A DNA stretch of 64,000 nucleotides from Macrosoma leucophasiata (Eukaryota > Arthropoda > Insecta > Lepidoptera > Hedylidae), in the NCBI GenBank assembly GCA_036365455.1, contig JAWQUS010000027.1:19828501-19892500 (forward strand), given 5' to 3'. Shown piece after piece: positions 53,661-63,600 of this stretch; positions within the stretch are counted from its first letter, which is position 1, and each line of letters starts with the position of its first letter. Made by a program: the position numbers and the translations under genes. The notes below the pieces were generated by a model. It made no database searches. It saw nothing but the letters and a program-made list of their open reading frames with translations, and was not told where the DNA came from.

Positions 53661-54034
53661 CCAGCGGCTGTACCATGACAATTTTTAGTCAACATACGTA
53701 CTATAACATTTTATAGTCTACCTTAATTAAATCGCTATCATGCATTTATCAAAAAGATGTCATTCTTAAAAGAATAGATAGGTGGTGCGATAGTAGTTTT
53801 TTGTTCTTAGTAATTTTTAGTATACTACTCGTATGTTGAATGTGTCGTTAATAATTCAGTTTATGATTTGTATAATGCAGTATCAGTATTGTTAAGACAA
53901 TGTTACAAAACTATATTGACCATGTGTAATATGTATCTGTAAAAGTTTATTAAAAAAATATGATAATTACGGATTTCATTAAATCGCTATTAACTGTGTC
54001 TATAGGCTGTAGTCATCTAACATCCATACATGCT

Positions 54035-54156
54035 GGTTGCATGAAGCACGGAAACGCGCATTTTAATTTTCCTCTAGAGGTCACCCATCACAAACCCGAC
54101 CGCGCCCTTATCGCTTAACCGAGTAGATCGCTTCCGATCACCAGCCACGGGGCCAT
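54035..54156 (+). repeat. R3 fragment
   Basis: GAAGCACGGAAACGCGCATT to GTAGATCGCTTCCGATCACC. Confidence 0.65.
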
Positions 54157-54880
54157 TGGGACTTCAACACAAGATAATTTTTATTAAAAGAAAAAAAAAT
54201 GTTTATGAAAAAAAAATGCGAGTTACGGGTAAAAGCTAGTTAAATTTAATACTCGTATTATGCTACTTTAATTATTTTATTAATAACAAACTTGATCTGA
54301 AATTTCAATACGAGCTACAGATTTATTTACGGGTCAACTATATTTCATCTCACCGCACATTTATGTTTGGGCAGTCATATAATATTCCCAACCGGAATAA
54401 ATAGTCCCTCCCGAAAGCTTAGGCTATATTTTTCAAAATTATTAATTCATGTCACCCTAACAGCCTATTTGTGTCCAAACATTGGCTTCAGCTGAAATAT
54501 TTAGGGTTAATGTAGTAAATAGGGCACATATTAGTACGGTATGCAGCAATACGAATGTGGATGGTTACCACGATCAAATAGGTCGAATACCATCTGAGGG
54601 TGGGGTCTAGAGTCTTAGGAATCGGTGTACATGCATGCAGAGAATGATGAATTTAGAAGAAACATGGGAGAAGTAAAATTGAAATTAGGTTCACTAGTGA
54701 GATGAAATTTCTCCTCTTGTAGGCAATCAACCAGCAAAGGCAGGTAATAAAATAAGTTTTCTAAGTTTTCTGTTCTCGCCTCGCTCTTCACTGCTGTTTA
54801 ATTATTAGTTTTGGCACAAAACGACGATGGCGCATAATATTCTTCCCTAATTAGTGACGCAGATCGACACCTAAACCAGA
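54157..54880. other. no feature recognised
   Basis: Nothing supportable. Confidence 0.4.
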
Positions 54881-55097
54881 GAATATGTAATAATACTAAG
54901 TATAGAATGGACACTTCGACGTCCCGCCCGATTTCCCCTCATCACCCAACCTCCCGCCCTCTTATGGGCGACGGTTGGTATTTTGTACGTGCTACGCACA
55001 CAGGTGCACGTGTAAAATACACGTGACTGATTGATGTCTGTGTAATAGAGACCAAATTAAGCGTTTGTATGGAATTTTGGCGGAGTGTCCGCGGTGT
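54881..55097 (+). repeat. R4, copy 3
   Basis: AGAGAATATGTAATAATACT to GCGGAGTGTCCGCGGTGT, abutting a MITE. Confidence 0.75.
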
Positions 55098-55311
55098 CAC
55101 AGTGCTAATATGAACAGTGTGGAAACTACGTACAAAACCTTGAAACGTCACACTCACGCAAACATGCGCATCGACGAGGCCTGTAAGCGGTGCTCGCGGT
55201 GCTGCAGTACTGAGTCACTCGATACATCGAGCGTCGATACGCATGTTTGTGTTAGTGTGCCATTACGAACGTTTTGTACGTAGTTTCCATACTATTCATA
55301 TTTGTACTGTG
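55098..55311. mobile_element. long-TIR MITE (CACAGT ends), copy 2
   Basis: 214 bp; arms carry GGAAACTACGTACAAAAC and GCAAACATGCGCATCGACGA with right-hand complements, the same centre as 44573-44784. Confidence 0.85.
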
Positions 55312-55825
55312 GCTGTGTGATCAAAACTAGAAGTCTCAATATAGACCCAACAGGAAAAATAAGGTACCGTTGCCTACATTATAAAGTAATGCAGATGAAA
55401 GGAAAAACACGACTTTATCCAAATCACCCAAAATAAGCTCGACTCTAAATATAGGCTCTCAATCTTCCAGTCATAGTTAATTAATGATTACAATTTTTAG
55501 ACCTCAAACTCACCTATTGTTACCTCAAGCCCGCATACAAACAAAGTCACACAAAAGCCAATTTAATATTTGCACAGCTAAACTTCGGGGGTTTGGCCTT
55601 CGAGCTGCTACAATGGACAACTAGTGCGGCCAAGTGTCCCGAATAAACATCGATCGTACCATATTTGTTTAAGACGGTGTTGCAAATAACCGTTGACTTC
55701 GTCTGAGGTAGACGAGCGTTTTGTTAGAGCGTTTTTTTTTTTTTAAACAAATATTTATGCAAAATGTATGTTGTCAAGATTGCAAAACGCTGGATTTGAG
55801 CTACGAAAGTAGCAAGCAAAATCAT
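55312..55825. other. no feature recognised
   Basis: Nothing supportable. Confidence 0.4.
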
Positions 55826-56125
55826 TTTTATTTTGAAAAATGGAAAGAAAAAATTGACTTCAGGCGAGATTCGAACTCGCGGCCTAACTAGCATAGTTGG
55901 TAATAGATGGCGCTGCTGCTACCATAAAAGTAATGCAATAAATGTGAAGGAAAGATTTGACATATCGGACAGGACTTCAGTAGCTCAATTGGAAGAGCGG
56001 CTGGACTAGATTCCCAGTAGGCCGCGAGTTTGAGTCTCGCCTGAAGTCAAATTTTTCTTTCCATTTTTCAAAATAAAAATATATTTCACAAGCATGTGTT
56101 AATGCGAAATAATATAAAACAAAGC
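55826..56125 (+). mobile_element. foldback element containing a tRNA-like unit, copy 2
   Basis: Terminal arms 55826-55888 and 56018-56080 are near-perfect inverted repeats (about 62 bp, about three mismatches). Both contain AAAAATGGAAAG, the acceptor 3' half and the T arm of a tRNA-like sequence. The right side contains the complete tRNA-like unit and continues with CACAAGCATGTGTTAATGCG, as does copy 1 at 28.2 kb. Confidence 0.78.
55973..56048 (+). other. tRNA-like sequence, copy 2
   Basis: GACTTCAGTAGCTCAATTGG to GTCTCGCCTGAAGTC. Same fold as 28294-28369, with T loop TTTGAGT instead of TTCGAGC, so the B box is weaker. Confidence 0.6.
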
Positions 56126-56329
56126 AAAATCATATTTCATTTCCCACATTTATTGCAATTGACGTCGGTACTCTTCAGACACTAATATAGAATTACAATT
56201 TTAATTAAAAACGGTTTTAAGACTTTTGAATATTATTTATTAGATATTTTGTATTTGGAGATTTCCATTTTATGTCATTTGATATTAACGTTCGGGCAAG
56301 TTATCATTCGAACAAATATCCATTATTTT

Positions 56330-56600
56330 ATATGTAATGTTAGTGGCAAATAAACATGCAGTTCACATTGATGTTAAGTGATGTCTGCAGCCTATAGACA
56401 CCCACACAAAGACCAAGGTCAAAATGCAGATGCGTTACTACTCCTGAAGACTAAGGTGTTATGCCTCTGTGCCGGAAATTACAGGGCCGTACATTACCAC
56501 CTGACCGGAACACGATAGTTCTGAAAACTACCATTTAGCGTCAAGTATATTAGGTGGTGCCTACGCCCATGAGCTCCGTCACTGGAGCTCTATCACCAGT
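56330..56600 (-). mobile_element. SINE-A, near full length
   Basis: CAGTTCACATTGATGTTAAG to TCTATCACCAGT; flanks share CCATTATTTTATAT / CCATTTATATAAT, a degenerate target duplication. Confidence 0.85.
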
Positions 56601-56658
56601 TACCATTTATATAATACACCTGAAAGAAATACTCAGCACACAGTTTTTTTTATTTGAA

Positions 56659-56985
56659 ACGTAACTTCACGCCTGTAATCCCCGAAGGGGTAGGCAGAGG
56701 TAAATGCATGCATTCAAGCATACATGCAAACACCCACGATTCGCCGGTTACGTTTTGGCCCATGTAACAGGTGGCGAGCCTGTTGACATCTCCGGGCACA
56801 TTACCAAACTTTGAGGTACTGGGAAATTTCCAGAAAATGGAAAAATCCCAATAGAACCAGAGATAAAGGCTTTTTCACCATTATCTCTGATACCGATGGT
56901 TCGATTCCCGGGTAGGGACCCGGGAATCGAACCCAGGACCTCAGCGTAGTAGTAGTGGCCTGCTACCACTAGGCTACCGAGGCAG
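56659..56985 (-). mobile_element. SINE-B with a duplicated, inverted B box
   Basis: Complete reverse copy with about 25 extra bases. GTTCGATTCCCGGGTAGGGA (56898-56917) is followed at once by CCCGGGAATCGAACCC, making a palindrome of two B boxes. TTTTTATTT flanks both ends. Confidence 0.88.
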
Positions 56986-57257
56986 TTTTTATTTAACTTA
57001 TTACTAATTATTTAAAAAACTGTCTCGGTAACCTAATAGTAGCAGGTCACTACTACTAGGCCCTGGGTTCAATTCCCGGATAGGGGGTTATCAGAGATAA
57101 TGGTGTAAAGTCCTTTATCTCTGGATCTATTGGAATTTTTCCATTTTTTGGAAATTTCCCAACACCTTGAAGTTTGGTAATGCGCCTGGAGATGTCAACA
57201 AGCTCGCCACCTGTCTAATGGGCCAAAACGTAACAGGCGAATCGTGGATGTTTGCAT

Positions 57258-59316
57258 ATTTTCAATTTTTTAATATTGGTACCAAAATCAGATCAATGTT
57301 GTTCGGTGGTCAGGTGCTCACTCGTCTCCGTATATGTTGAAATGTGGGGTAAGGCAAGGGGGGATCAGTTCATCGTTGCTTTTTAACCTCTATATAAACG
57401 CGCTCCTTGAGAAGCTCAGCAGCACGCATGTCGGATGTCATATTGGAGGAATTTGCCTGAATAATATTAGTTACGCTGATGATATGGTGCTGCTGAGTGC
57501 CTCTGTGTGTGGGTTAACGAAGCTGCTTGGCATTTGTAAAAAATATGTTGAGGCTCATGGATTAGTGTATAACGTGAACAAGAGTGAATGTATGGTTTTT
57601 CAGGCCCGGGGAAGATGTCTTGATGATATACCAGCTATCAAACTCAATGGATATCCTCTAAAAAGAGCAAACAAATTTAAATATCTCGGTCATTTCTTGA
57701 CCTCGGACCTGAAAGACGATCTAGATATAGAGAGGGAGCGTAGGGCGCTGTCTGTGCGTGCGAACATGATAGCCCGCAGATTCGCTCGCTGTTCGAGGGA
57801 TGTCAAAATCTCTTTGTTTCGAGCATTTTGTACATCCTTCTACACGAACAGTCTCTGGGTGAATTATTCTCAAAGACAGTGCAGCGCACCGTGTGTCCAA
57901 TACAACAGAGATGGAGATAGATGACATCTCGGCGCACTTGTATGCGCTCGTATAAGTATATTTATGGGAGTTTTGGCGGGAACCTTTAAAGAAGCGTATG
58001 ATGCTCTTATTTTATTTCATTTTCTTGGTTTATTTTTAAGTTATATTGAATAAAATTGGTGGCAGTTTGTTTGATATAGATTTATTACAGTGCCCGTGTA
58101 TAGTGAAATAGAATAACAGTGCGAAAACACGACCTTTCAGGTTGCCTCCAAAACTTCATTGTCAATGTTCTGGTAAAGTAGCCATCGCTTTACTCGAATA
58201 ACTTGATTGTAACTCACTTGACTGACATTTTATACTTGATAACTTTTATACTTGATACTTACATTATACTTGATGACTGTATTATACTTACTTTTACGCT
58301 GCTTAAATAAATACGAAATATCGTTTTACCTGATACTGGCAATATGCGTAATAGCGATGCCTTAATAATTAAAAAAAAAAATGGATATTTATATACCTAT
58401 ATATTTATACATTTTTGTACGTTTTATTTTATATTATGTAATTTGTTGGTATTCAAGTACGTATATTTTTTTTTTTGTTTAGTTTAACCTGTTTTATCTA
58501 CTTATATAATAAATATAATATAATAATATGTAACATTTATTTGCACTTATGTATCGGTTTATTCCTAGTAAGTATTTATTATATTGATATTGACTTTTAG
58601 GACTGATATCCGTGTCCCACCGAGTAGTTTCCAGTTGAAAACCAGCGTCAGGCTCCGGCTTGACATTATGCTGAACTGGGAACTATTTGGTGCAGCCGTG
58701 AGATCTTGTTTTTTTTTTCTAGTGTTACAAGGTACCTATTTTTTTATATTAACAGTGTTCTTTCTTTTTTTGTGTTATCATGTCAATGCTTTCTTAAATG
58801 TTGTTTTTTTTTTTTCGTCGTACCAACCTACTTGTATCTTAAATGTTTATTTTTTTTCTATTGTTTTTCTATGCAGTATTTGATCGGCTGCGCCAATAAA
58901 TGTTTTTTTTTTCTTTCTTCTTCTTCTTCTTCAATACAACAATGCATTTAGGGTGCTGCTGGGACTGCCTCGCTTCTGTAGCGCCTCGGGGATGTTCGCC
59001 GAAGCGCGTGTGGATTGTTTCTATGCAACCATGCGCAAGCGCTGCACATCCCTAGTGCGTAGGGTGCGCACCAGTCGCAGCATCATCCTATGTGCATTTG
59101 CAGAACGCTTTGACTGTCAGTACCTGAACCACTGTAACATGGTTCATGTACTGACTAATATTTAATATTATAAATAATTTATTTTTATTAATTATTTTTA
59201 TTACTTAGTGAATTGATTTATTTATTTTATTTTATTAATTATTATTTGTTATTGTAATGTACTATGATCCATGATGGTCGAAGAATAAATGAATTGAATT
59301 GAATTGAATTGAATAT
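57258..59316 (+). pseudogene. Jockey/CR1-like LINE reverse transcriptase, split by insertion
   Basis: Part 1 (57258-57907): YWYQNQINVVRWSGAHS, CGVRQGGISSSLLFNLYIN, then the RT catalytic box ISYADDMVLL (57475-57500) and the thumb region KFKYLGHFLTSDLKDD. Part 2 (58942-59165): LLGLPRFCSASGMFAEARVD and FYATMRKRCTSLVRRVR, stop; then an AT-rich 3' UTR and a GAATTGAATTGAATTGAAT tail. Subtracting the insert plus one target copy (1,034 nt) puts both parts in one frame. The endonuclease and RT N-terminus are missing (5' truncation). Confidence 0.87.
57908..58931 (+). mobile_element. 1,024-bp insertion in the LINE, exact 10-bp duplication
   Basis: CAATACAACA at 57898-57907 and 58932-58941 is exact. 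The insert starts GAGATGGAGATAGATGACAT and ends AATAAATG, a T run and TTCTTCTTCTTC, the 3' form of a non-LTR retroposon. No coding domain is recognised. Block 58180-58355 also occurs at 28536-28680; 58600-58700 looks like a LINE 3' UTR. Confidence 0.8.
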
Positions 59317-59378
59317 ATGCTTGAATGCATGCATTTACCTCTGCCTACCCCTTCGGGGATTAAGGGAGTGGAGTTACA

Positions 59379-59815
59379 AAGTTTCGTTTAAAAAAAAACT
59401 GGTAACATAACTCACTAAACGCTCGTCTGCAATGTCCAAGCCCATCTAAACCTTGGTACACACAACGACGATCAAACAACCATTTCTCAACTAACAATAT
59501 TGTCCGTAGTCACCCAATCCGTGTACTGCGTATGTTGCTTGCACGATTTCTTTGTATACTTTATTCGAAAATACTGCGGACCTTACAATAAACGAACTAC
59601 TGTTTCGATATTATATCAAACGCCTTTGAATGTTAATTAGCATACGATTTCGCTAAAGTTTTCAATATAGCTAACAACACTGACTGTCTTCAGAATAACA
59701 CTGCAACCTTAAAACTTAAGTATGAAAAACAAGTGTTTTAATGATTCGATGCTAACCTGAAGGGATAAGTTGTTTTGCCTCTGTTACATATATATTATCA
59801 TCCCACTATAACACG
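59379..59815. other. no feature recognised
   Basis: No gene supported. Confidence 0.4.
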
Positions 59816-59821
59816 ATTACT

Positions 59822-60090
59822 ATGGGACTAGTAAAAAGGCTAAAGGTCACACAGAGAGCAATGGAGAGAGCCATGTTTGGAGTTTCTCTGCGAAATCTAA
59901 TCAGAAATGAAGAGATAGCTCGAAGAACTGACGGCCGGTGGGACAGAATAGTTCTTGAATGGCGACCGCGTACCGGTGGCATACGAAGCGTAGGCTAATG
60001 GACAAGATGGACCGACGACCTGGTGAAGATAGCTAACAATCGCTAGGTGAGGGCGGCCCGGGACTGTCCGTTGTGGAATTCTACACGATA
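59822..60090 (+). pseudogene. RTE ORF2 C-terminus with internal deletion
   Basis: Frame from 59822: MGLVKRLKVTQRAMERAMFG, VSLRNLIRNEEIARRTDGRW, DRIVLEWRPRTGG, then stop. Family members have about 30 residues including WQWAGHIARR between NEEI and ARRTDGRW, so an in-frame deletion is present. After the stop, nucleotide similarity continues (GGACCGACGACCTGGTGAAG). Non-functional. Confidence 0.82.
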
Positions 60091-60099
60091 GGCGCCGGA

Positions 60100-60155
60100 T
60101 GGATTAGGAAATACGGTGGTGCTTTCCGTACCGTCACTGGAACTTTGCCTTCAGT
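60100..60155 (-). repeat. SINE-A 5' remnant
   Basis: ATTAGGAAATACGGTGGTGC and CCGTCACTGGAACTTTGCC, reverse orientation. Confidence 0.55.
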
Positions 60156-60164
60156 CAATCAATC

Positions 60165-60515
60165 ATCATCAATCATTTCAGCCAAAAGACGTCCACTGCT
60201 GAACAAAGGCCTCCCCCAATATGCCACATGTATATGTAATAATGCCACAACGAACGGGCCTGGGTCCTTATTCGGGTTGTGTGTCATGAGGGGGGAAATG
60301 CCGAAATCGCCACGCTTGGCAGGCGGGTTGGTGATCGCAGTGGCGGCAATTTTACGCGGGACGCTGCTGCCCATCCCACGTCCTTGTACCGCCATAGTTA
60401 AACCGCCATTGTTTGGTGGACTGACTGCACTAGCGATAGAATTCCTCTCCATTTTCTGTAGGCTTTCTGGGAATTCTTCCGCTAGTGGGCGATGGGGTTG
60501 TTACATCCAGACCCT
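60165..60515 (-). repeat. RTE 3' terminus plus associated block, minus strand
   Basis: TTTCAGCCAAAAGACGTCCA and TGCTGAACAAAGGCCTCCCC are the reversed RTE terminus. The following GTGATCGCAGTGGCGGCAAT and CCGCCATTGTTTGGTGGACT match 7550-7660. Frames crossing this are not genes. Confidence 0.65.
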
Positions 60516-60934
60516 TGTTGCCTTCAGTAAAAAACTTTATTAGTATAATGAATATCATTTATGGGAAAAAGCCCACTGGTGAGTAGGTGAGTAGTTGAAA
60601 CAGTGTGTTTAATTTGTGATAACGAAAATAGCCATTCGATTTCGATTCCAGCGAGCAAATGAAGTCGAAAATGGGGCAATCCGTTGGGAATTTAATATTA
60701 CTGACAAATTAGTGTAGGGAAATTATGCGCACATTATTGTGTCTATCCCCGAAGTAATTTTCGGAATTATTATTTTATCGCAACTTATTCTAAATACTTT
60801 ACTGAATTTCAACTTTAGATTTAGATACTATTTTTTACACACGGCGTGGAATGAACTGAAAAAATTAAGCGTCCGTAATATGTATTTTTTTATTTATGCA
60901 TCCAAACAGCTATAATAAAATAAGTTTTGTCACA

Positions 60935-61030
60935 GGGGCGGCTACGCATGTATATTTTGACCTCCGGCTTTTGTATAGATGTTGAAAGGCTGCGAACAGT
61001 GAGGTGCATGCTTGCTTGTCTTCGTAATTA
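60935..61030 (+). repeat. SINE-A 3' remnant
   Basis: GGCGGCTACGCATGTATATT to GAGGTGCATGCTTGCTTGTC. Confidence 0.5.
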
Positions 61031-61075
61031 CAATTACAAAAATCTCATTATTTTATTTTAATAGAACCTGTATAA

Positions 61076-62200
61076 GTTGTACCTACATTCGAGCGAAAAG
61101 GTCTTTACAAAATAAAAACTACAAGACACGTACATTCGCACACAAAACGCATTTTTTGCACTAATACAACTTAAATGCCACATAAGCTGAGAACTCCATA
61201 CACGCACTCATTTGTCAATGTTGTCAATCCATCTTCGTAGTCCATTCGTCACACCCATTGTAGTATAGTCGCCTACATAAGTGTTTTCTGATCATCAACT
61301 TAAACGGAATCTTGAACGTTTAGAAGACAAGCATTAATAAGCTTCCTTATATTATTATGTATTTTAATTGGTGCAACAAAGTCTTTATGCACTTTAATAA
61401 AAACAACAGCTTGCGTTCATTCGCGCACAAAAAGATTGTCGACGTAATAACACCTTTTAAAACGTTAACTGCACTCACGAAAATGTATCACGTTCCGCTT
61501 GAGCCTAGCGTGGAAGCGAGAGCGCGAAACAAGAGATAGAGAGGCATAATCGGCCTTAGCGTTGGTTTGTGATGGATGTTTTCTCATGACCTTATCACAA
61601 ATAAAATATCATCCAACATTTTTCGCACTCATAAGCTGCGAACTCCTGTAGCAATTAGCGTTCGTCTCACACCACAATTTGTTTATGTTGTCGATCCATC
61701 TTTACAGTTCATTCGTCACAGCTGATATAAAATACATAAGTATTTTGGAATCGGAGGAAGTGCTATCGGAATCTTAACATTTTAGGTGATTCCCAGTGCC
61801 GTCCTTGGAGTTTGGTAATGTACTCGGCGATGAGACATTCATTTTGAATGCATGCATTATTCTCTGCCTACCTCTTTACTGAATCAGACTTAAGCTTACG
61901 TTTTATGCTAGTAAAAATTCACGTTAAGTAATATTCATAAATCAAAGATGATACGATACCTTTACCCTATCGAAGAATACTTTCATTCGCTTTACGTTCC
62001 ACGAACTTACAGAAAAATTAGGTACATTCCCGAACAAAACCAACTTCTTGTGATATAACTCAAGTGCCAAATAAGCAGAGAACTCCGTCAATACGTAAAA
62101 ATTGATGATCGCACCACGCGTCAATGTTGACGATCCATCTTCGCGTCTCGCGTCACACCTACTTGAAGGATAGACGCTCACACAAGTGTTATTCCACACA
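61076..62200 (+). repeat. three diverged direct repeats, spaced ~450 bp
   Basis: Each has AAGCTGAGAACTCC-like, TCAATGTTG-like, GATCCATCTTCG-like and CATTCGTCACACC-like text: about 61170-61300, 61622-61760 and 62066-62195. An old tandem array. No coding frame is conserved. Confidence 0.6.
61790..61905 (+). repeat. SINE-B remnant
   Basis: TTTGGTAATGTACTCGGCGA then GAATGCATGCATTATTCTCT, inserted between repeats 2 and 3 of the array. Confidence 0.5.
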
Positions 62201-63018
62201 AGATTTATTTTTTTATTATTATTTTCATCAGTGAACTGGCGGTAATTTATTTATTTGTGTAAATGGCATACGCCAACAGGTATAGATTGGACATACGAAT
62301 ATGTGAAAACAAATATGTCAGGATATTTTGATACGGATTAGAGAGAAAACGTATCCACTATCAAAAAATCTTATTTTCAATAAAAAAATGGAAATTTTAT
62401 AAAAATATTTTTCAAAGTATCAAAATTTAGAATACAATTTAGATTTAAACTTACGACAGGAACTTACTTTTAAGAGGCTTATTAAATTACATCAAAAGTG
62501 CTGTAGAAGATCTTTTACATCCAGTATCGAATAATAGCAAACAATAACATTTTTCCTACGTTACGTAAACAAAAACATTGTTTAGTTGAAAAAGAATTAG
62601 GTTAATCCTTCATAAAGGAAAGCAAATAAAAGCGAAAAAATAATATATGTTTTAATAAATCTGACAGATAATAAAAATGTCCTTAATTGAAACAATAAAC
62701 AAAAGATATTAGATACTTTATTCTGGACCTTATTAAATAAATAACAATTATTTTTGTTTTCGCTACACGTTTTGTACCCAACGCAAACAAGTAAACGTGA
62801 GGAAAACAATATCTGTTATTCTATCAGAAAATTTTCTTAAAGAAAAATAAAGAATTTTAGTACTCGATCAGGTCTTAAGCCTTCCAAAACACCATTATTA
62901 CAATACTAAATGTTGTTCGTAGCGTCGGCGTGAATGTCGTTTTTGACCTGACTTGTAATACGTTAGATTTAGACCTCCTTAATCCAACCTTGTTGCAAAA
63001 TCCGTTCTTAGCAAACGA
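62200..63018. other. no feature recognised
   Basis: AT-rich, nothing assigned. Confidence 0.4.
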
Positions 63019-63342
63019 TTACGCACTATTAACGTCCTCCCTGACAAATGTCATCTTTGTACGTGAAGCAATTTTCAATATTTCGTGATAAGTGACCTGT
63101 CGCTTCAAATAAATATATTTTGTTGACAAATTGTCAATGTCTATAGTAGGTTGATTGTGCAGCTCACAAATATTGATGCCAATAGTTGTCACTATTCCAC
63201 GCTCTTTTAATTCTATACACATTGCAGTTAACTTAAATTCATTCGAAACCGGTGGAATACGTAGAAAAACCCGCACTGGGCACATCAGTCCGTCCTGCGT
63301 TACAAAACAATGGCTTACTCCGAGAGGCCATAGGTTCACCAT
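63019..63342 (-). CDS. 107-codon ORF, unrecognised
   Basis: I do not recognise this protein. The frame is continuous with varied codons and a plausible globular composition: KLTAMCIELKERGIVTTIGI, NQPTIDIDNLSTKYIYLKRQ, EILKIASRTKMTFVRED. The ATG at 63342 sits in ACC-ATG-G, a good context. No repeat in the window overlaps it. It may be a single-exon gene, one exon of a host gene, or chance. No signal peptide or membrane segment. Confidence 0.25.
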   Translation of the reverse strand: MVNLWPLGVSHCFVTQDGLMCPVRVFLRIPPVSNEFKLTAMCIELKERGIVTTIGINICELHNQPTIDIDNLSTKYIYLKRQVTYHEILKIASRTKMTFVREDVNSA

Positions 63343-63371
63343 GGTTTTATGTTAGAGTGATGAATTTTGGC

Positions 63372-63600
63372 ACCTACTGATGGTAGAGCTCCTGTGATGA
63401 AGCACATAGGCGCAAATACCACCGCAGTAATCTTTTTGCCTCTATTATGGAGCGTTATGGTGTGACGGTCATCATAATGTACAGTAGCGTAATTATCAAA
63501 ACACAAAGACAAAAAAGCTTAGATTTTAAGAGTAATAGCATCTACATTGAACTATCTGGTGACCATATCGATGTTTAGTGACCAAAGTACCTCAATAAGA
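63372..63600 (+). repeat. SINE-A, old diverged copy
   Basis: TACTGATGGTAGAGCTCCTG, TACCACCGCAGTAATC and ATAATGTACAGTAGCGTAAT keep the family order. Confidence 0.6.

Larger units (their letters stand above)
57019..59378 (+). mobile_element. SINE-B split by a LINE
   Basis: Head and body 57019-57257 (CTGTCTCGGTAACCTAATAG to GTGGATGTTTGCATA) and tail 59317-59378 (ATGCTTGAATGCATGC to CCCCTTCGGGGATT) make one SINE-B after removal of the LINE between them. Flanking TTTAAAAAACTG-type sequence at both outer ends fits a target duplication. Confidence 0.85.

Noticed and set aside
56748..56969. 73-codon minus-strand ORF
   Set aside because: Entirely within SINE-B 56659-56985; antisense or sense translation of a non-coding retroposon.
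58584..58951. 99- and 81-codon Phe-rich ORFs
   Set aside because: Low-complexity T-rich sequence in the 3' part of the 1,024-bp retroposon, with no conserved domain.
60073..60543. 156-codon plus-strand ORF
   Set aside because: Runs through a reversed RTE 3' end, a SINE-A remnant and a non-coding associated block; composition reflects the repeats.
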